The position numbers were made by a program, and so were the translations under genes. Shown one piece after another: positions 36,191 through 44,639 of a DNA stretch of 64,000 bases. The notes beneath the pieces were generated by a model. It made no database searches. It was given only the letters and a program-made list of their open reading frames with translations, and was not told the DNA's origin. Position 1 is the first letter of the stretch. Every line of letters begins with the position of its first letter. Source of the stretch: JACKAQ01 sp020634975 [NCBI: Calditrichia bacterium] (GTDB taxonomy: Bacteria; Calditrichota; Calditrichia; RBG-13-44-9); assembly GCA_020634975.1 (NCBI GenBank), contig JACKAQ010000001.1, forward strand, positions 868,001-932,000. Reading direction: 5' to 3'.

Positions 36191-36545
36191 TAATTATTGA
36201 ATTTACAAATATTTAGAGCAGTTTTTGCGCCATTTTCACAAAACAGTAAAGAAAGATTTTACCTAAAAAAGCGGAAAGGAATTTCCACTCAACTATAAAT
36301 ATAGTGTCGTTTTTTTAAATATCCAAATACCTGAATTGTCAAAAGAAACAAAAACATCGCTGGTTGGCTGAAAAATATCGAAAGCAAACTGGAAAACAAG
36401 TATTTTGATGATTGGAGAATCATGCCAAAATCCTGAAAAATGGTTACTTGTCTTGATAAACTATTGAATTATAATCTCAGTTTTTTAAAGATGCAAGGGT
36501 TTCATAAAAATCACTTTCCGACAACAATCCTATTGCAATTCAAAT
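36191..36545. other. Gene-free AT-rich region
   Basis: No ORF with coding character, tRNA or repeat was recognised. It presumably contains the promoter of the 896-residue gene. Confidence 0.5.
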
Positions 36546-36571
36546 AAAAAAAGGCATGGTTGCCCATGCCT
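36546..36571 (-). terminator. Rho-independent terminator of the plsC-fusion/dapF/guanylyltransferase operon
   Basis: AGGCATGG (36552-36559) pairs with CCATGCCT (36564-36571) around TTGC. The minus-strand transcript ends in a U-run (complement of 36546-36552). It follows the 99-residue gene by 36 bases. Confidence 0.85.
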
Positions 36572-36607
36572 GAAATATTAAAAAAAATTTAATGTTGAAA
36601 TATTTTT

Positions 36608-36907
36608 TTATTTGCGATTTTTGGCAATAATGTCAACAGCAGCCTGAGGAAGTTGCTCACTTAAACCACGCTTGTTAACTTCATTAATTAAAATACTTAT
36701 CCGGCTATCGAGCGTATGCTTTTTATTGAGAAAAATCATTTCCCGATCACCATCTACCACACACATTCCGCCACGAAAATCGCCTTTTTCCACCCGGACT
36801 TCCACATTCGCGGCACCCATCACATCGCTCAACATTTTGAACAATTCCAGCTCTTCCGGTGTGCCTTCCGGTGGCGCAGCTTTTCGTTTGCGGATTTTTA
36901 CAGCCAT
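36608..36907 (-). CDS. Conserved-looking 99-residue protein of unknown function
   Basis: A small, charged, soluble protein without signal peptide or cysteine pattern. Residues 18-60 (EELELFKMLSDVMGAANVEV, then GDFRGGMCVVDGDREMIFLN) look like a compact alpha/beta fold. A helical C-terminus follows (LSEQLPQAAVDIIAKN). Its start overlaps the 3' end of the guanylyltransferase gene by 10 bases, so translation is probably coupled. It is the last gene of its operon, with a terminator 36 bases downstream. I do not recognise the family. Confidence 0.75.
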   Translation of the reverse strand: MAVKIRKRKAAPPEGTPEELELFKMLSDVMGAANVEVRVEKGDFRGGMCVVDGDREMIFLNKKHTLDSRISILINEVNKRGLSEQLPQAAVDIIAKNRK

Positions 36908-37977
36908 TGCTTTAATCCTTTTTTCTTCAGTTCATCAACGATGTGTTTAACATCCTGCGCAGCAGATTTGTGACACACCAGCAACGCATCACCGGTATCG
37001 ACAACCAAAAGGTCTTCAACACCAACCAGCGCAACTATTTTGTCCGGGGAATATGCCAGGCAACCTTGCGACCCAACATTCACCAGTTCCCGATATCTTC
37101 CGGCATTACTATGTTTATCTTTCGCGGAAATATCGTAGACGGTTTCCCAACTGCCCACATCATTCCAGCCCATATTTGCGGGAATGACATACACCCGTTC
37201 GGAACGCTGCATAATACCAACATCGATGGACACATTTTGCATGCGTTCGTAGGCATTTTTCAGAACATCGTGATAATTCGGGCTGCCGATGCTGTCTGCA
37301 ATTTCCATCAACAGGTCATGCATTTCCGGCATCAGTTTTTCAAATTCTTGTAAAATGGCGGTCGCTTTCCACACAAACATACCGCTATTCCAGAAGAAAT
37401 CACCGCTTTCCAAAAAGCGTGTGGCAGTATCCAGATTCGGCTTTTCCGCAAATGTGCGCACTTTCAGCACTTTATGCTCACCCGCGTCCATTGCCACTTT
37501 TCCACCTTGAATGTAACCGTAACCCGTGGCAGGCTCGTACGGCGTTATGCCCATGGTCACCAGTGCGTTGTGTTCGTCTGCAAAGTTTGCGGCGAGTTTC
37601 ATTACGCTCTCGAATTCATCAACATTGCTGATCACATGATCTGCCGGTAAAACCATCATTATTCCGTTGGGATCCTGCGCGGCTACATGAACGGCTGCCA
37701 ATCCGATACACGGCGCAGTGTTCCGTCCAAATGGTTCGATCAGAAAGCTTTTATCTTTCAATTGCGGAATTTGTTCATGGATTAATTGCTTCTGGATGCT
37801 GTTGGTCACCACCAGCACATTTTCGTCGATCGACAAATTTTTCAACCGGCGATGGGTCGCCTGAATCATGGTTTGCTCACCAACAATGTTCAACACTTGT
37901 TTTGGCGATGTCTCCCGGCTGCGCGGCCAAAATCGCGTACCGACACCGCCTGCCATTAAAACGGAATATATTGTCAT
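36898..37977 (-). CDS. Mannose-1-phosphate guanylyltransferase
   Basis: A 359-residue nucleotidyltransferase making GDP-mannose from GTP and mannose-1-phosphate, for surface glycans. The signature LMAGGVGTRFWPRSRETSPKQ spans the GTP-binding loop. PADHVI, FVWKATAILQEFE and GWNDVGSWETVY are further family motifs. It lacks the C-terminal isomerase domain of bifunctional ManC-type enzymes. The ATG at 37977 is preferred because GGAGG lies 9 bases upstream; an upstream in-frame extension of 13 codons (to 38016) has no such site. It follows dapF by 61 bases and overlaps the 99-residue gene. Confidence 0.94.
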   Translation of the reverse strand: MTIYSVLMAGGVGTRFWPRSRETSPKQVLNIVGEQTMIQATHRRLKNLSIDENVLVVTNSIQKQLIHEQIPQLKDKSFLIEPFGRNTAPCIGLAAVHVAAQDPNGIMMVLPADHVISNVDEFESVMKLAANFADEHNALVTMGITPYEPATGYGYIQGGKVAMDAGEHKVLKVRTFAEKPNLDTATRFLESGDFFWNSGMFVWKATAILQEFEKLMPEMHDLLMEIADSIGSPNYHDVLKNAYERMQNVSIDVGIMQRSERVYVIPANMGWNDVGSWETVYDISAKDKHSNAGRYRELVNVGSQGCLAYSPDKIVALVGVEDLLVVDTGDALLVCHKSAAQDVKHIVDELKKKGLKQWL

Positions 37978-38038
37978 TATTTGGATCCTCCCTGTTTGGC
38001 GGTCTGTCGACCGCAATGGATGTTTATCTTATTTATTT

Positions 38039-38899
38039 TCATTGATTTACAACTGCATTATTTTGAAAATACAACTCATTCAGTTCACCTTCAAAAACGG
38101 TTGCGACCGGTCCGGTTAAATAAATTTGTTGAAAATCGGGATCAAACGCGATCTGCAAAACGCCGCCAACCGCATTTACGCGAACCGGCGATTGCCATTG
38201 CCATTGCTGCGCGGCATAAATCGCGCAAGCTACCGCACCCGTTCCGCAGGCGAGCGTTTCATTTTCCACACCGCGTTCATATACCCGCACATTTAATTGA
38301 TGTTCGGATTCCGGCACAACAAAATTAACATTCACTCCTTCCGGTTCAAATTTCGGATGATATCTAAAATATGCACCAAATTTGCGCACATCCAGCGCTG
38401 CCAAATTTTCGGCAGATTTTACCACCAGATGCGGCACGCCGGTATTCAACCAGCCCATTTCCGGAAAGCGATTATCGCACAGCGATTGCAAATTTTGCCG
38501 TTCCGCGGAAAAAGTCGGCGGATTCATTTTTAACCGAACTTGTTGATTTTCCAGAACTTCGGCTTCATAATTTTCGCCCCAGACAATAAATTTGCACTGC
38601 CGCCCCGTAACACCCAAAAGATGCGCCAACCAAACCGCGCAGCGGGCGCCGTTTCCGCACATTTCGCCGGGAAAGCCATCCGCGTTGTAATATTCCAGTT
38701 GAAAATCCGAGTCGGTATCTTCCGAAATAAGCATCAGCCCGTCCGCGCCAACGCCGAAATGGCGATCGCAAATGCGCCGGATCAGCGCAGCATTTTTTCC
38801 GTCAAATCGCGCATGCTTCCCGTCGGAACGATTATCAATAATCACAAAATCGTTGCCTGCACCGTGCAATTTATGAAACCGGATTGGTTGATTTTTCAT
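38039..38899 (-). CDS. dapF: Diaminopimelate epimerase
   Basis: A 286-residue PLP-independent epimerase that converts LL- to meso-diaminopimelate, for lysine and peptidoglycan. Both catalytic cysteines are present: Cys81 in GEMCGNGARC and Cys218 in TLACGTGAVA. The N-terminus FHKLHGAGNDFVIIDN is typical. The ATG at 38899 overlaps the upstream TGA by one base (TGATG), showing translational coupling to the Ig-like protein; a GTG one codon earlier is possible. Length is normal for the family. Confidence 0.97.
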   Translation of the reverse strand: MKNQPIRFHKLHGAGNDFVIIDNRSDGKHARFDGKNAALIRRICDRHFGVGADGLMLISEDTDSDFQLEYYNADGFPGEMCGNGARCAVWLAHLLGVTGRQCKFIVWGENYEAEVLENQQVRLKMNPPTFSAERQNLQSLCDNRFPEMGWLNTGVPHLVVKSAENLAALDVRKFGAYFRYHPKFEPEGVNVNFVVPESEHQLNVRVYERGVENETLACGTGAVACAIYAAQQWQWQSPVRVNAVGGVLQIAFDPDFQQIYLTGPVATVFEGELNELYFQNNAVVNQ

Positions 38900-40584
38900 C
38901 ACTCAAACCTCAAATTGATGCCGTCGGTCGTCCAGCGTTTCCGCACTTTCACGGTGTCCGGATAGACCCGCAACGGCTCTGCAAATTCAAACGGCAGGCT
39001 TTGCCCCTGTTCATATAATCCATTTTGATTGATATCCCAATATGCTTTTAATTGATAAATCCCGTCCGGCAAGTTTGGCAACAAATAGGGTTTGTTGGCA
39101 GCTACAACATATCGGAATTCCTGCGATTTGTTCATTTCACGCACTTCGATGATCGCCTGACCGCTGCTATCGGGAACGGCAATTGTTCCCCCAATTTCCC
39201 CAAGGTCGGAGAAATCCCACGCGCTAAAACCGCTGACCAACAGCGAATCGCCAAATGGTTGTTGATACACACTGAAAATTTCCGGCACGTTCAATCGCAA
39301 CACATAACTTTGCGCTGACCGGAACAGCGAATCGGGCGTAAAAACCGGGTTTCGTCGGGTTTTAAACCGCCATTTGCCCGAAACGGACTGGCTGTCTGCC
39401 GTTTCAAAAATTGTATTTTCGAGAAAAGAAAGCGTATCCAGCGGATGCGAAAATGCCACCTCAACAGTCGATTCGTACCGAATATTTCTGGTGCCATCCG
39501 CCGGCGAAATGTTCAGCAGTTTCGCAGTTACCGTGTCCTCTTTCGCTTTCGTGGAAAGCCGGAAATCGCCATTCGCTTCATTTTTAAAAGCATCGTTAAA
39601 TTTATCGATAGTGCCCAAATACACCGTTTCGCGCTGTTCCGCTGTAAAAACGAGCACCCGGTTGGGTGATTCCGTATCCACTTCTGTGCTAAAAATAGTC
39701 AGCGAATCGCCGGAAAGACTGTCCACCAAACTGATAGCTGGCTGCTGTAACAGAGCCAAATCTTCACTGAACTGGATTTCGATGCGATGCAGATTGAGCG
39801 ATCGGGCGCGGGCAATTTTTGGGGCGATCGTGTCTTCCCGAACCATCGTAAAATTTAAATTTTCGAAGCGAAGTTGAGTAGAGTCGAGCTGCACATCCTG
39901 GCTCGGGAAACCGATTTCATCCGTTTGCAGCGTATAAATCCGGTCGCGGTTACGGTCGGAAAGTGCAAAAACCCGGTATTTGCCACTGCGCAAATAGCCG
40001 ATCCGGAAATCGCCATTTGTTGAAACTTGCGTGTAATAGCGCGCTTTTTCGTTAAAAAAAATGCTGTCTGAAAAATCATTATCAAACGGATACGCCAAAA
40101 TGTAAATATCCTGCGCTTTTTCAGCCAGAACTTTTCCAGCGATTTCGCCCCGGTCGATGTGATTTCCGGTGGAAAAAGTTAACGAAATTGGCGATTCTAA
40201 CTTATTGTTTCTATAATCTTTAACACCTGTCCCGATGTTCACGATATAGGTTTGATTGTCCTCAAGCGAATCACTCAGCAGAATACGTAATTTGCGACCA
40301 CCGCTCACTTTTGTTTCGAATCCGTTGGGCAGTTCCGGCATCATCCAGATCTGGTCGCGCAACGACGCCGGGTCGATAGATTCGTCAAACTCCACTTCCA
40401 GAAATTCCAATTGATCGACACCAATCGAATCGATTGCCGGGAAAGTGCGCAGCACCTGCGGCGGCGTTTTATCTTCCGGGCCACCCGGCGGGCTTTGACG
40501 GATAGCGCAAAATTGAAAAACCAGCGCAATTGCCAGAAAAAGCGGTAGTCGAATCCATTTTTGATCAGAGAATTTTTGCATCAT
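38899..40584 (-). CDS. Envelope protein with N-terminal bacterial Ig-like domain
   Basis: A 561-residue exported protein from the methionine pair near 40584. An ATG at 40647 would add 21 residues without making a better signal peptide. The hydrophobic segment LPLFLAIALVFQFCAIRQ is followed by PPGGPEDKTPPQVLRTFPA, a characteristic start of Ig-like (SbsA-type) envelope lipoproteins in Bacteroidota and relatives. The Cys context FQFC is not a canonical lipobox. Residues 45-140 form the Ig-like domain, and further beta modules follow, one with AYPFDNDFSDSIFF. Role unknown; probably anchored in the outer membrane. It is coupled to dapF. Confidence 0.8.
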   Translation of the reverse strand: MMQKFSDQKWIRLPLFLAIALVFQFCAIRQSPPGGPEDKTPPQVLRTFPAIDSIGVDQLEFLEVEFDESIDPASLRDQIWMMPELPNGFETKVSGGRKLRILLSDSLEDNQTYIVNIGTGVKDYRNNKLESPISLTFSTGNHIDRGEIAGKVLAEKAQDIYILAYPFDNDFSDSIFFNEKARYYTQVSTNGDFRIGYLRSGKYRVFALSDRNRDRIYTLQTDEIGFPSQDVQLDSTQLRFENLNFTMVREDTIAPKIARARSLNLHRIEIQFSEDLALLQQPAISLVDSLSGDSLTIFSTEVDTESPNRVLVFTAEQRETVYLGTIDKFNDAFKNEANGDFRLSTKAKEDTVTAKLLNISPADGTRNIRYESTVEVAFSHPLDTLSFLENTIFETADSQSVSGKWRFKTRRNPVFTPDSLFRSAQSYVLRLNVPEIFSVYQQPFGDSLLVSGFSAWDFSDLGEIGGTIAVPDSSGQAIIEVREMNKSQEFRYVVAANKPYLLPNLPDGIYQLKAYWDINQNGLYEQGQSLPFEFAEPLRVYPDTVKVRKRWTTDGINLRFE

Positions 40585-40650
40585 ATCGGTCGAAATATAA
40601 CGATTTCCCGGCGGGAATCCATCGAATTTTCCGAAGGTTTCCGGCATCCG

Positions 40651-41910
40651 CTAAAGTTGTTGTGTTTCGGAAAAAATGGATTCGAGGAACTGGCGCTGTT
40701 CATCCACACCCGTAACTTCGGGCAGCAGGCAAAATGGCGGATGAATGCGAAAAACAACCTTCGCACGGCGCGGAAGTGACGACCAGCGCGGCCAAAAATC
40801 GAACACATTTTCCAGTTGGATACAAAAAACCGGCATCTGCGATGCCATTATTGTTTTCACTAATCCATATTTAAAAGGTTGCAATTTTCCGTTCCAACAA
40901 CGCTCGGCTTCGGGGAAGACACCCACTTTCACACCTTGCTGCAACATCGTTTTGATGTCGCGAATGACAGCCGAATCATGCTGATAACGGGTTGTTGGAA
41001 TTCCCATAACCCATTGTAAAAACTTGCGTTGTGTTGTGTGTGTAAACGCAGAAGCTTTCGTGAGAAATGCAATCCGGTGATCCAAAAATGCCGTGACAAT
41101 AAACGGATCCAACGCACTTTGGTGATTGACCAAAACAAATCCCGGCATATCTGGCTGCCAATTTTCAAGCCCTTCAAACCGGATGCGGATTAATGGGCGC
41201 AGCAACAAACGCAGCAGCGCGGCAATCAATTTTTTCACGATTTTTTCGGTGGCAGATTCTGGTGGCGGATTTCCCGGAGATATCTGCCAAATGCGCTTTC
41301 CCGGTGTTGGTGATGTCGTGCGGATGTGCGGCTGAAACTCACAAATGTCACCCAAATTCAAACGCGTATAATTTTGTTGCAACCATTTGCGCACTAAAAT
41401 TTCGTATTTCAGGGCACTTTCGTTGTGAAAGTGAATATGAAAAAACGGTTCGCCACGCCGTTTGAATTCCAGATAATGGCTGTCTGTCGTTATCGCTGTG
41501 ATTTTTGTGGCTGGAAAATACCACTGTTTTTCCGGCGAAATAAAACGCAGTGCGCCCTCCTCAAATATCAGGTGTCCTTCGGCAATATTTTCCGGCGCAA
41601 GAATTGTGCGGTTGAACCATCCGCGATATCCCCGGATTGCCACCGGTGTTTTCCCCTGTCGCAACGTCGCGACATCGCTCACGCGAAGGGCATCGGGAAA
41701 CGCATCTGTTGAACGGAAGTGGGCAGACTGCTCAACGGAAAGATGTTTTAATAGGAACTGATAGTATTCGGCAATGCTAAACTGTTTTTTACCGCAGGTC
41801 ACCGAATACGGTTGAATATCGATTTTCGCATCACAGTTTTTACAACGATTTTGAATAAATTGATCTTCGGCGAGGCAGTTCGGGCAAAGGAAAAAGAGCT
41901 GGTGGGACAT
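40651..41910 (-). CDS. Zinc-ribbon / PH-like / PlsC-type acyltransferase fusion
   Basis: A 419-residue protein with three parts. Residues 9-26 form a zinc ribbon (CPNC, then CKNC). Residues 80-185 look like a PH- or GRAM-like beta domain (EGHLIFEEGALRFIS, FPATKITAITTDSHYLEFKR). From about residue 240 on is a glycerolipid acyltransferase domain, with the HX4D motif NHQSALDPF and the later GVFPEAERCW motif. PlsC enzymes add a fatty acyl chain to lysophosphatidic acid. This composite build is unusual, and the front part may sense membranes or bind protein. Start: ATG at 41910; a TTG at 41922 is an alternative. It leads the operon that continues to dapF and the guanylyltransferase. Confidence 0.85.
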   Translation of the reverse strand: MSHQLFFLCPNCLAEDQFIQNRCKNCDAKIDIQPYSVTCGKKQFSIAEYYQFLLKHLSVEQSAHFRSTDAFPDALRVSDVATLRQGKTPVAIRGYRGWFNRTILAPENIAEGHLIFEEGALRFISPEKQWYFPATKITAITTDSHYLEFKRRGEPFFHIHFHNESALKYEILVRKWLQQNYTRLNLGDICEFQPHIRTTSPTPGKRIWQISPGNPPPESATEKIVKKLIAALLRLLLRPLIRIRFEGLENWQPDMPGFVLVNHQSALDPFIVTAFLDHRIAFLTKASAFTHTTQRKFLQWVMGIPTTRYQHDSAVIRDIKTMLQQGVKVGVFPEAERCWNGKLQPFKYGLVKTIMASQMPVFCIQLENVFDFWPRWSSLPRRAKVVFRIHPPFCLLPEVTGVDEQRQFLESIFSETQQL

Positions 41911-41930
41911 GGATTTTCGCAACCTGTTGA

Positions 41931-41966
41931 TAAAAAAATTGGATTTCCGGTAGCCGAAAATCCAAT
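41931..41966 (-). terminator. Rho-independent terminator of rplS
   Basis: A 13-bp stem (41938-41950 with 41954-41966) has one C-A mismatch on the plus strand that becomes a G-U pair in the minus-strand RNA. A U-run follows (complement of 41932-41938). The orientation therefore favours the minus strand, ending the translation operon. Confidence 0.85.
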
Positions 41967-42005
41967 TTTAATTGAAAAATCTGATAATTTTGCCAAAAGT
42001 GTTGT

Positions 42006-42353
42006 TTAGCTGCTGCGTTTTTCTTTGATGCGTGCAGCTTTGCCCTGCAAGCTGCGCAGATAATACAGTTTCGCGCGACGTACACGCCCGATGCGCAACA
42101 CTTCAATTTTTGCAATGCGGGGTGAATGCAAAGGAAATACGCGTTCAACACCAATGCCGTTAGAGATTTTGCGAACGGTGAACGTTTCGTTTACACCGCC
42201 GCCACGGCGTTTGATACATACACCCGAAAACACCTGAATACGCTCTTTATCGCCTTCAATAACGCGCACATGCACGTCCAAAGTATCGCCGGCTTTAAAT
42301 TGCGGAATATCTGTTACCAACTGGTTTGCTGTCACCGTATTTAAAATGTCCAT
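42006..42353 (-). CDS. rplS: Ribosomal protein L19
   Basis: A 115-residue 50S protein at the subunit interface. The family landmarks are [40 protein letters not shown] and a basic end ([20 protein letters not shown]). Length is standard. AAGGAG precedes the ATG. It is the final gene of the ffh-rpsP-khpA-rimM-trmD-rplS cluster, with a terminator 40 bases downstream. Confidence 0.98.
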   Translation of the reverse strand: MDILNTVTANQLVTDIPQFKAGDTLDVHVRVIEGDKERIQVFSGVCIKRRGGGVNETFTVRKISNGIGVERVFPLHSPRIAKIEVLRIGRVRRAKLYYLRSLQGKAARIKEKRSS

Positions 42354-42435
42354 GGCTTCGCACTCCTTCTCAAATCGTTGTTAAAAAGTCGTTTGTTTAT
42401 TTTATCAATATTTTTCTATTTGTGTAAAACGCAAA

Positions 42436-43146
42436 TCATCCGTTACCGGAGCCTGCTTTTTGCAAATACTTTTTATAAAGATCCGGTCGCCGATCTTTGG
42501 TTCGCGTTAACCGTTGCGCTAATCGCCATTCCTCAATTTTTTGGTGATGGCCGGATAATAACACATCGGGAACCCGCATGTTTCGATATTCTTCCGGACG
42601 CGTATAATACGGGCTATCCAAAAGCCCATCCTGAAAAGAATCCGTTTTTGCAGAATCCAGATCGTTTAATACTCCGGGAATCATGCGAACGACGCCATCA
42701 ATCATCAACAATGCCGGAATTTCACCGCCGGACAATACATAATCGCCGACAGAAATCTCATCGGTTACCCAACTATCCAGCACCCGCTGATCGACGCCTT
42801 TGTAGTGCCCGCAGATAAAAATCAGGCGATTTTCTTCTGCTAAATTTTCTGCAATAGATTGGCAGAACAGTTTTCCCTGAGGAGTTGGAAAAAGAATCCG
42901 GGCTTTTTTTTCACCTTCGTTCAAAATGTGTTCCAACGCCAGGAAAAGCGGTTCTGCTTTTAAGATCATCCCTGCGCCACCGCCGTATGGTGTATCATCC
43001 AACGTTCGGTGTTTGTCGGTTGCAAATTCTCGTAAATCCCACAACCGGATTTCCAATTCAATTCGTTTTTGAGCTTGTTTAAGGATACTCTCGTTTAATG
43101 GCGCTTCCAATATTTGGGGAAACGCTGTAATTACATCAATTCTCAT
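42436..43146 (-). CDS. trmD: tRNA (guanine-N1)-methyltransferase
   Basis: A 236-residue SPOUT-class enzyme that methylates G37 in tRNAs and prevents frameshifting. The SAM-binding trefoil knot region is ICGHYKGVDQRVLDSWVTDE with VLSGGEIPAL. DDTPYGGGAGMILK is the other conserved loop. Length is standard. Its ATG overlaps the rimM stop by one base (TAATG). Confidence 0.98.
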   Translation of the reverse strand: MRIDVITAFPQILEAPLNESILKQAQKRIELEIRLWDLREFATDKHRTLDDTPYGGGAGMILKAEPLFLALEHILNEGEKKARILFPTPQGKLFCQSIAENLAEENRLIFICGHYKGVDQRVLDSWVTDEISVGDYVLSGGEIPALLMIDGVVRMIPGVLNDLDSAKTDSFQDGLLDSPYYTRPEEYRNMRVPDVLLSGHHQKIEEWRLAQRLTRTKDRRPDLYKKYLQKAGSGNG

Positions 43147-43649
43147 TAATCGATCATTCCCTCAATCAACTCGACAACAACTTGATTTGAATCAACATCC
43201 ACTTTTTTGACAAATTGAGCAACTGCCGGTATTAAAATTTCTTTATCACCTTGGCGGACCTCATACACATCGTTGCCACCACCTTGATAAACAGCGGTAA
43301 TTTCACCGATTGTATTCCCATCCCCGTCAACAACATTCATACCGATCAGTTGATGCAAAAAATAAGTGTCATCAGCCAGATCAATCTGTAGATGCTCCGG
43401 AATCCAGATTTCGGATTTTGTTAGTGTTAATGCATCTTCACGGCTATCGATTCCACGCAGTTTAATAACCGTCGTTTTTGGCTGGATCTGCACATCATCC
43501 AAAATAAACCCGCGATACTCACTTTTATTTCTGATATAAATCGTTTTCAGATCCAATAAGCGCTCGGGCATATTCGAATAAATGAGCACTTTTACGTATC
43601 CATCCAACCGAAACGGCTGGAGTATTTTTCCGATAGCAATATGATCCAT
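43146..43649 (-). CDS. rimM: 16S rRNA processing protein RimM
   Basis: A 167-residue 30S assembly factor that binds S19 and helps 16S rRNA maturation. The N-terminal barrel starts IAIGKILQPFRLDGYVKVLI. The C-terminal PRC-barrel has DDTYFLHQLIGMNVVDGDGN and the VYEVRQGDKEILIPA segment. Length is normal. Coupled to trmD by a one-base overlap. Confidence 0.96.
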   Translation of the reverse strand: MDHIAIGKILQPFRLDGYVKVLIYSNMPERLLDLKTIYIRNKSEYRGFILDDVQIQPKTTVIKLRGIDSREDALTLTKSEIWIPEHLQIDLADDTYFLHQLIGMNVVDGDGNTIGEITAVYQGGGNDVYEVRQGDKEILIPAVAQFVKKVDVDSNQVVVELIEGMID

Positions 43650-43703
43650 TATTTAACCGTTCAAAATCCGGACCTCAATCTATTAAAAAATGATTGAGGT
43701 TAC

Positions 43704-43934
43704 TTATTCCAGAATTTCCAAAACTGCACGCTTTCCCATTTTGGCAGCAGCAGCGCTCAACAGTGTTCGAATAGCTTTCGCAGTTTGACCGCGTTTCCCG
43801 ATGACTTTGCCTAAATCGCCATCACCGACACGTAATTCGTAAACCGTAACACGCTCACCCTCCACTTCTGCAACATGCACTTCTTCCGGCTTATCCACTA
43901 GATGCTTCGCAATAAACTCTACAAAGTCTTTCAT
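43704..43934 (-). CDS. khpA: KH-domain RNA-binding protein
   Basis: A 76-residue single KH domain with the loop [18 protein letters not shown] (GxxG-type). These proteins (KhpA/YlqC) bind RNA, often with KhpB, and are encoded between rpsP and rimM in many bacteria, as here. AAGGAGG precedes the ATG. Confidence 0.95.
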   Translation of the reverse strand: MKDFVEFIAKHLVDKPEEVHVAEVEGERVTVYELRVGDGDLGKVIGKRGQTAKAIRTLLSAAAAKMGKRAVLEILE

Positions 43935-44072
43935 CGCACAGACCTCCTTTTGAGTAGTTGGCTTTGGTATTATAACAGCGCGGAATAACCGTTCCAGACA
44001 TTATTTGTCTTATTTCCCTTGAAATCATCTGCCCCATCGCAAAGCCACCCCTCTACACAATCGGAAGCAATT

Positions 44073-44561
44073 TTAAGCATCAGCATTTTCTTCGGCGGAA
44101 TCAACAGCATCAGCAGCTGCAGATTCGGCAGGTGCCTCAGGTTCGGCAACTTTTGCCTCAGCTTCGGCTTTCTCTTTTTCCTGACGTGCCAATTTCTGCT
44201 GGTCTGCTAATTTTTTGGATTCCAACCGTTTTTTGCGAGCTTCCTGCATGGCTTCCCATTGTGCAATCTCTTCTACGGCTTTTTCTTCAGCAACACCGCG
44301 TTTTTTCAAATCAAAACGCAAATTGATACCGGTTTTGCGAAACAGGCTATTTACAGTCTCTGTAGGAATTGCTCCCTGGCTTAACCAATAAAGAGCACGG
44401 TCCTGCTTGACTTCAATTGTCGCCGGTTCACTGATAGGATTATAAACCCCGATCTCTTCAATAAAACGACCATCACGCGGGGAACGCGAATCAGCTGCAA
44501 TAATTCGGTAGTAGGGCTTCTTTTTACGCCCCATCCGACGCAATCTCAACTTAACTGCCAA
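44073..44561 (-). CDS. rpsP: Ribosomal protein S16 with long acidic/alanine-rich C-terminal extension
   Basis: A 162-residue 30S protein. The first 85 residues are standard S16 ([39 protein letters not shown]). The remaining 75 residues form a Lys/Glu/Ala-rich helical extension, ending in an Ala/Glu-rich acidic tail. Typical S16 is 80-90 residues; extensions like this occur in FCB bacteria. Translation starts at TTG (44561-44559), well supported by GGAGGAG 7 bases upstream and by the family's N-terminal residues. Confidence 0.96.
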   Translation of the reverse strand: MAVKLRLRRMGRKKKPYYRIIAADSRSPRDGRFIEEIGVYNPISEPATIEVKQDRALYWLSQGAIPTETVNSLFRKTGINLRFDLKKRGVAEEKAVEEIAQWEAMQEARKKRLESKKLADQQKLARQEKEKAEAEAKVAEPEAPAESAAADAVDSAEENADA

Positions 44562-44639
44562 GATTAACTCCTCCGGGTTTGAAATTTTTTAACCATTATA
44601 TTGAAATTTAGTTCATGCTTTTTTTGAAATCTAACGGAC

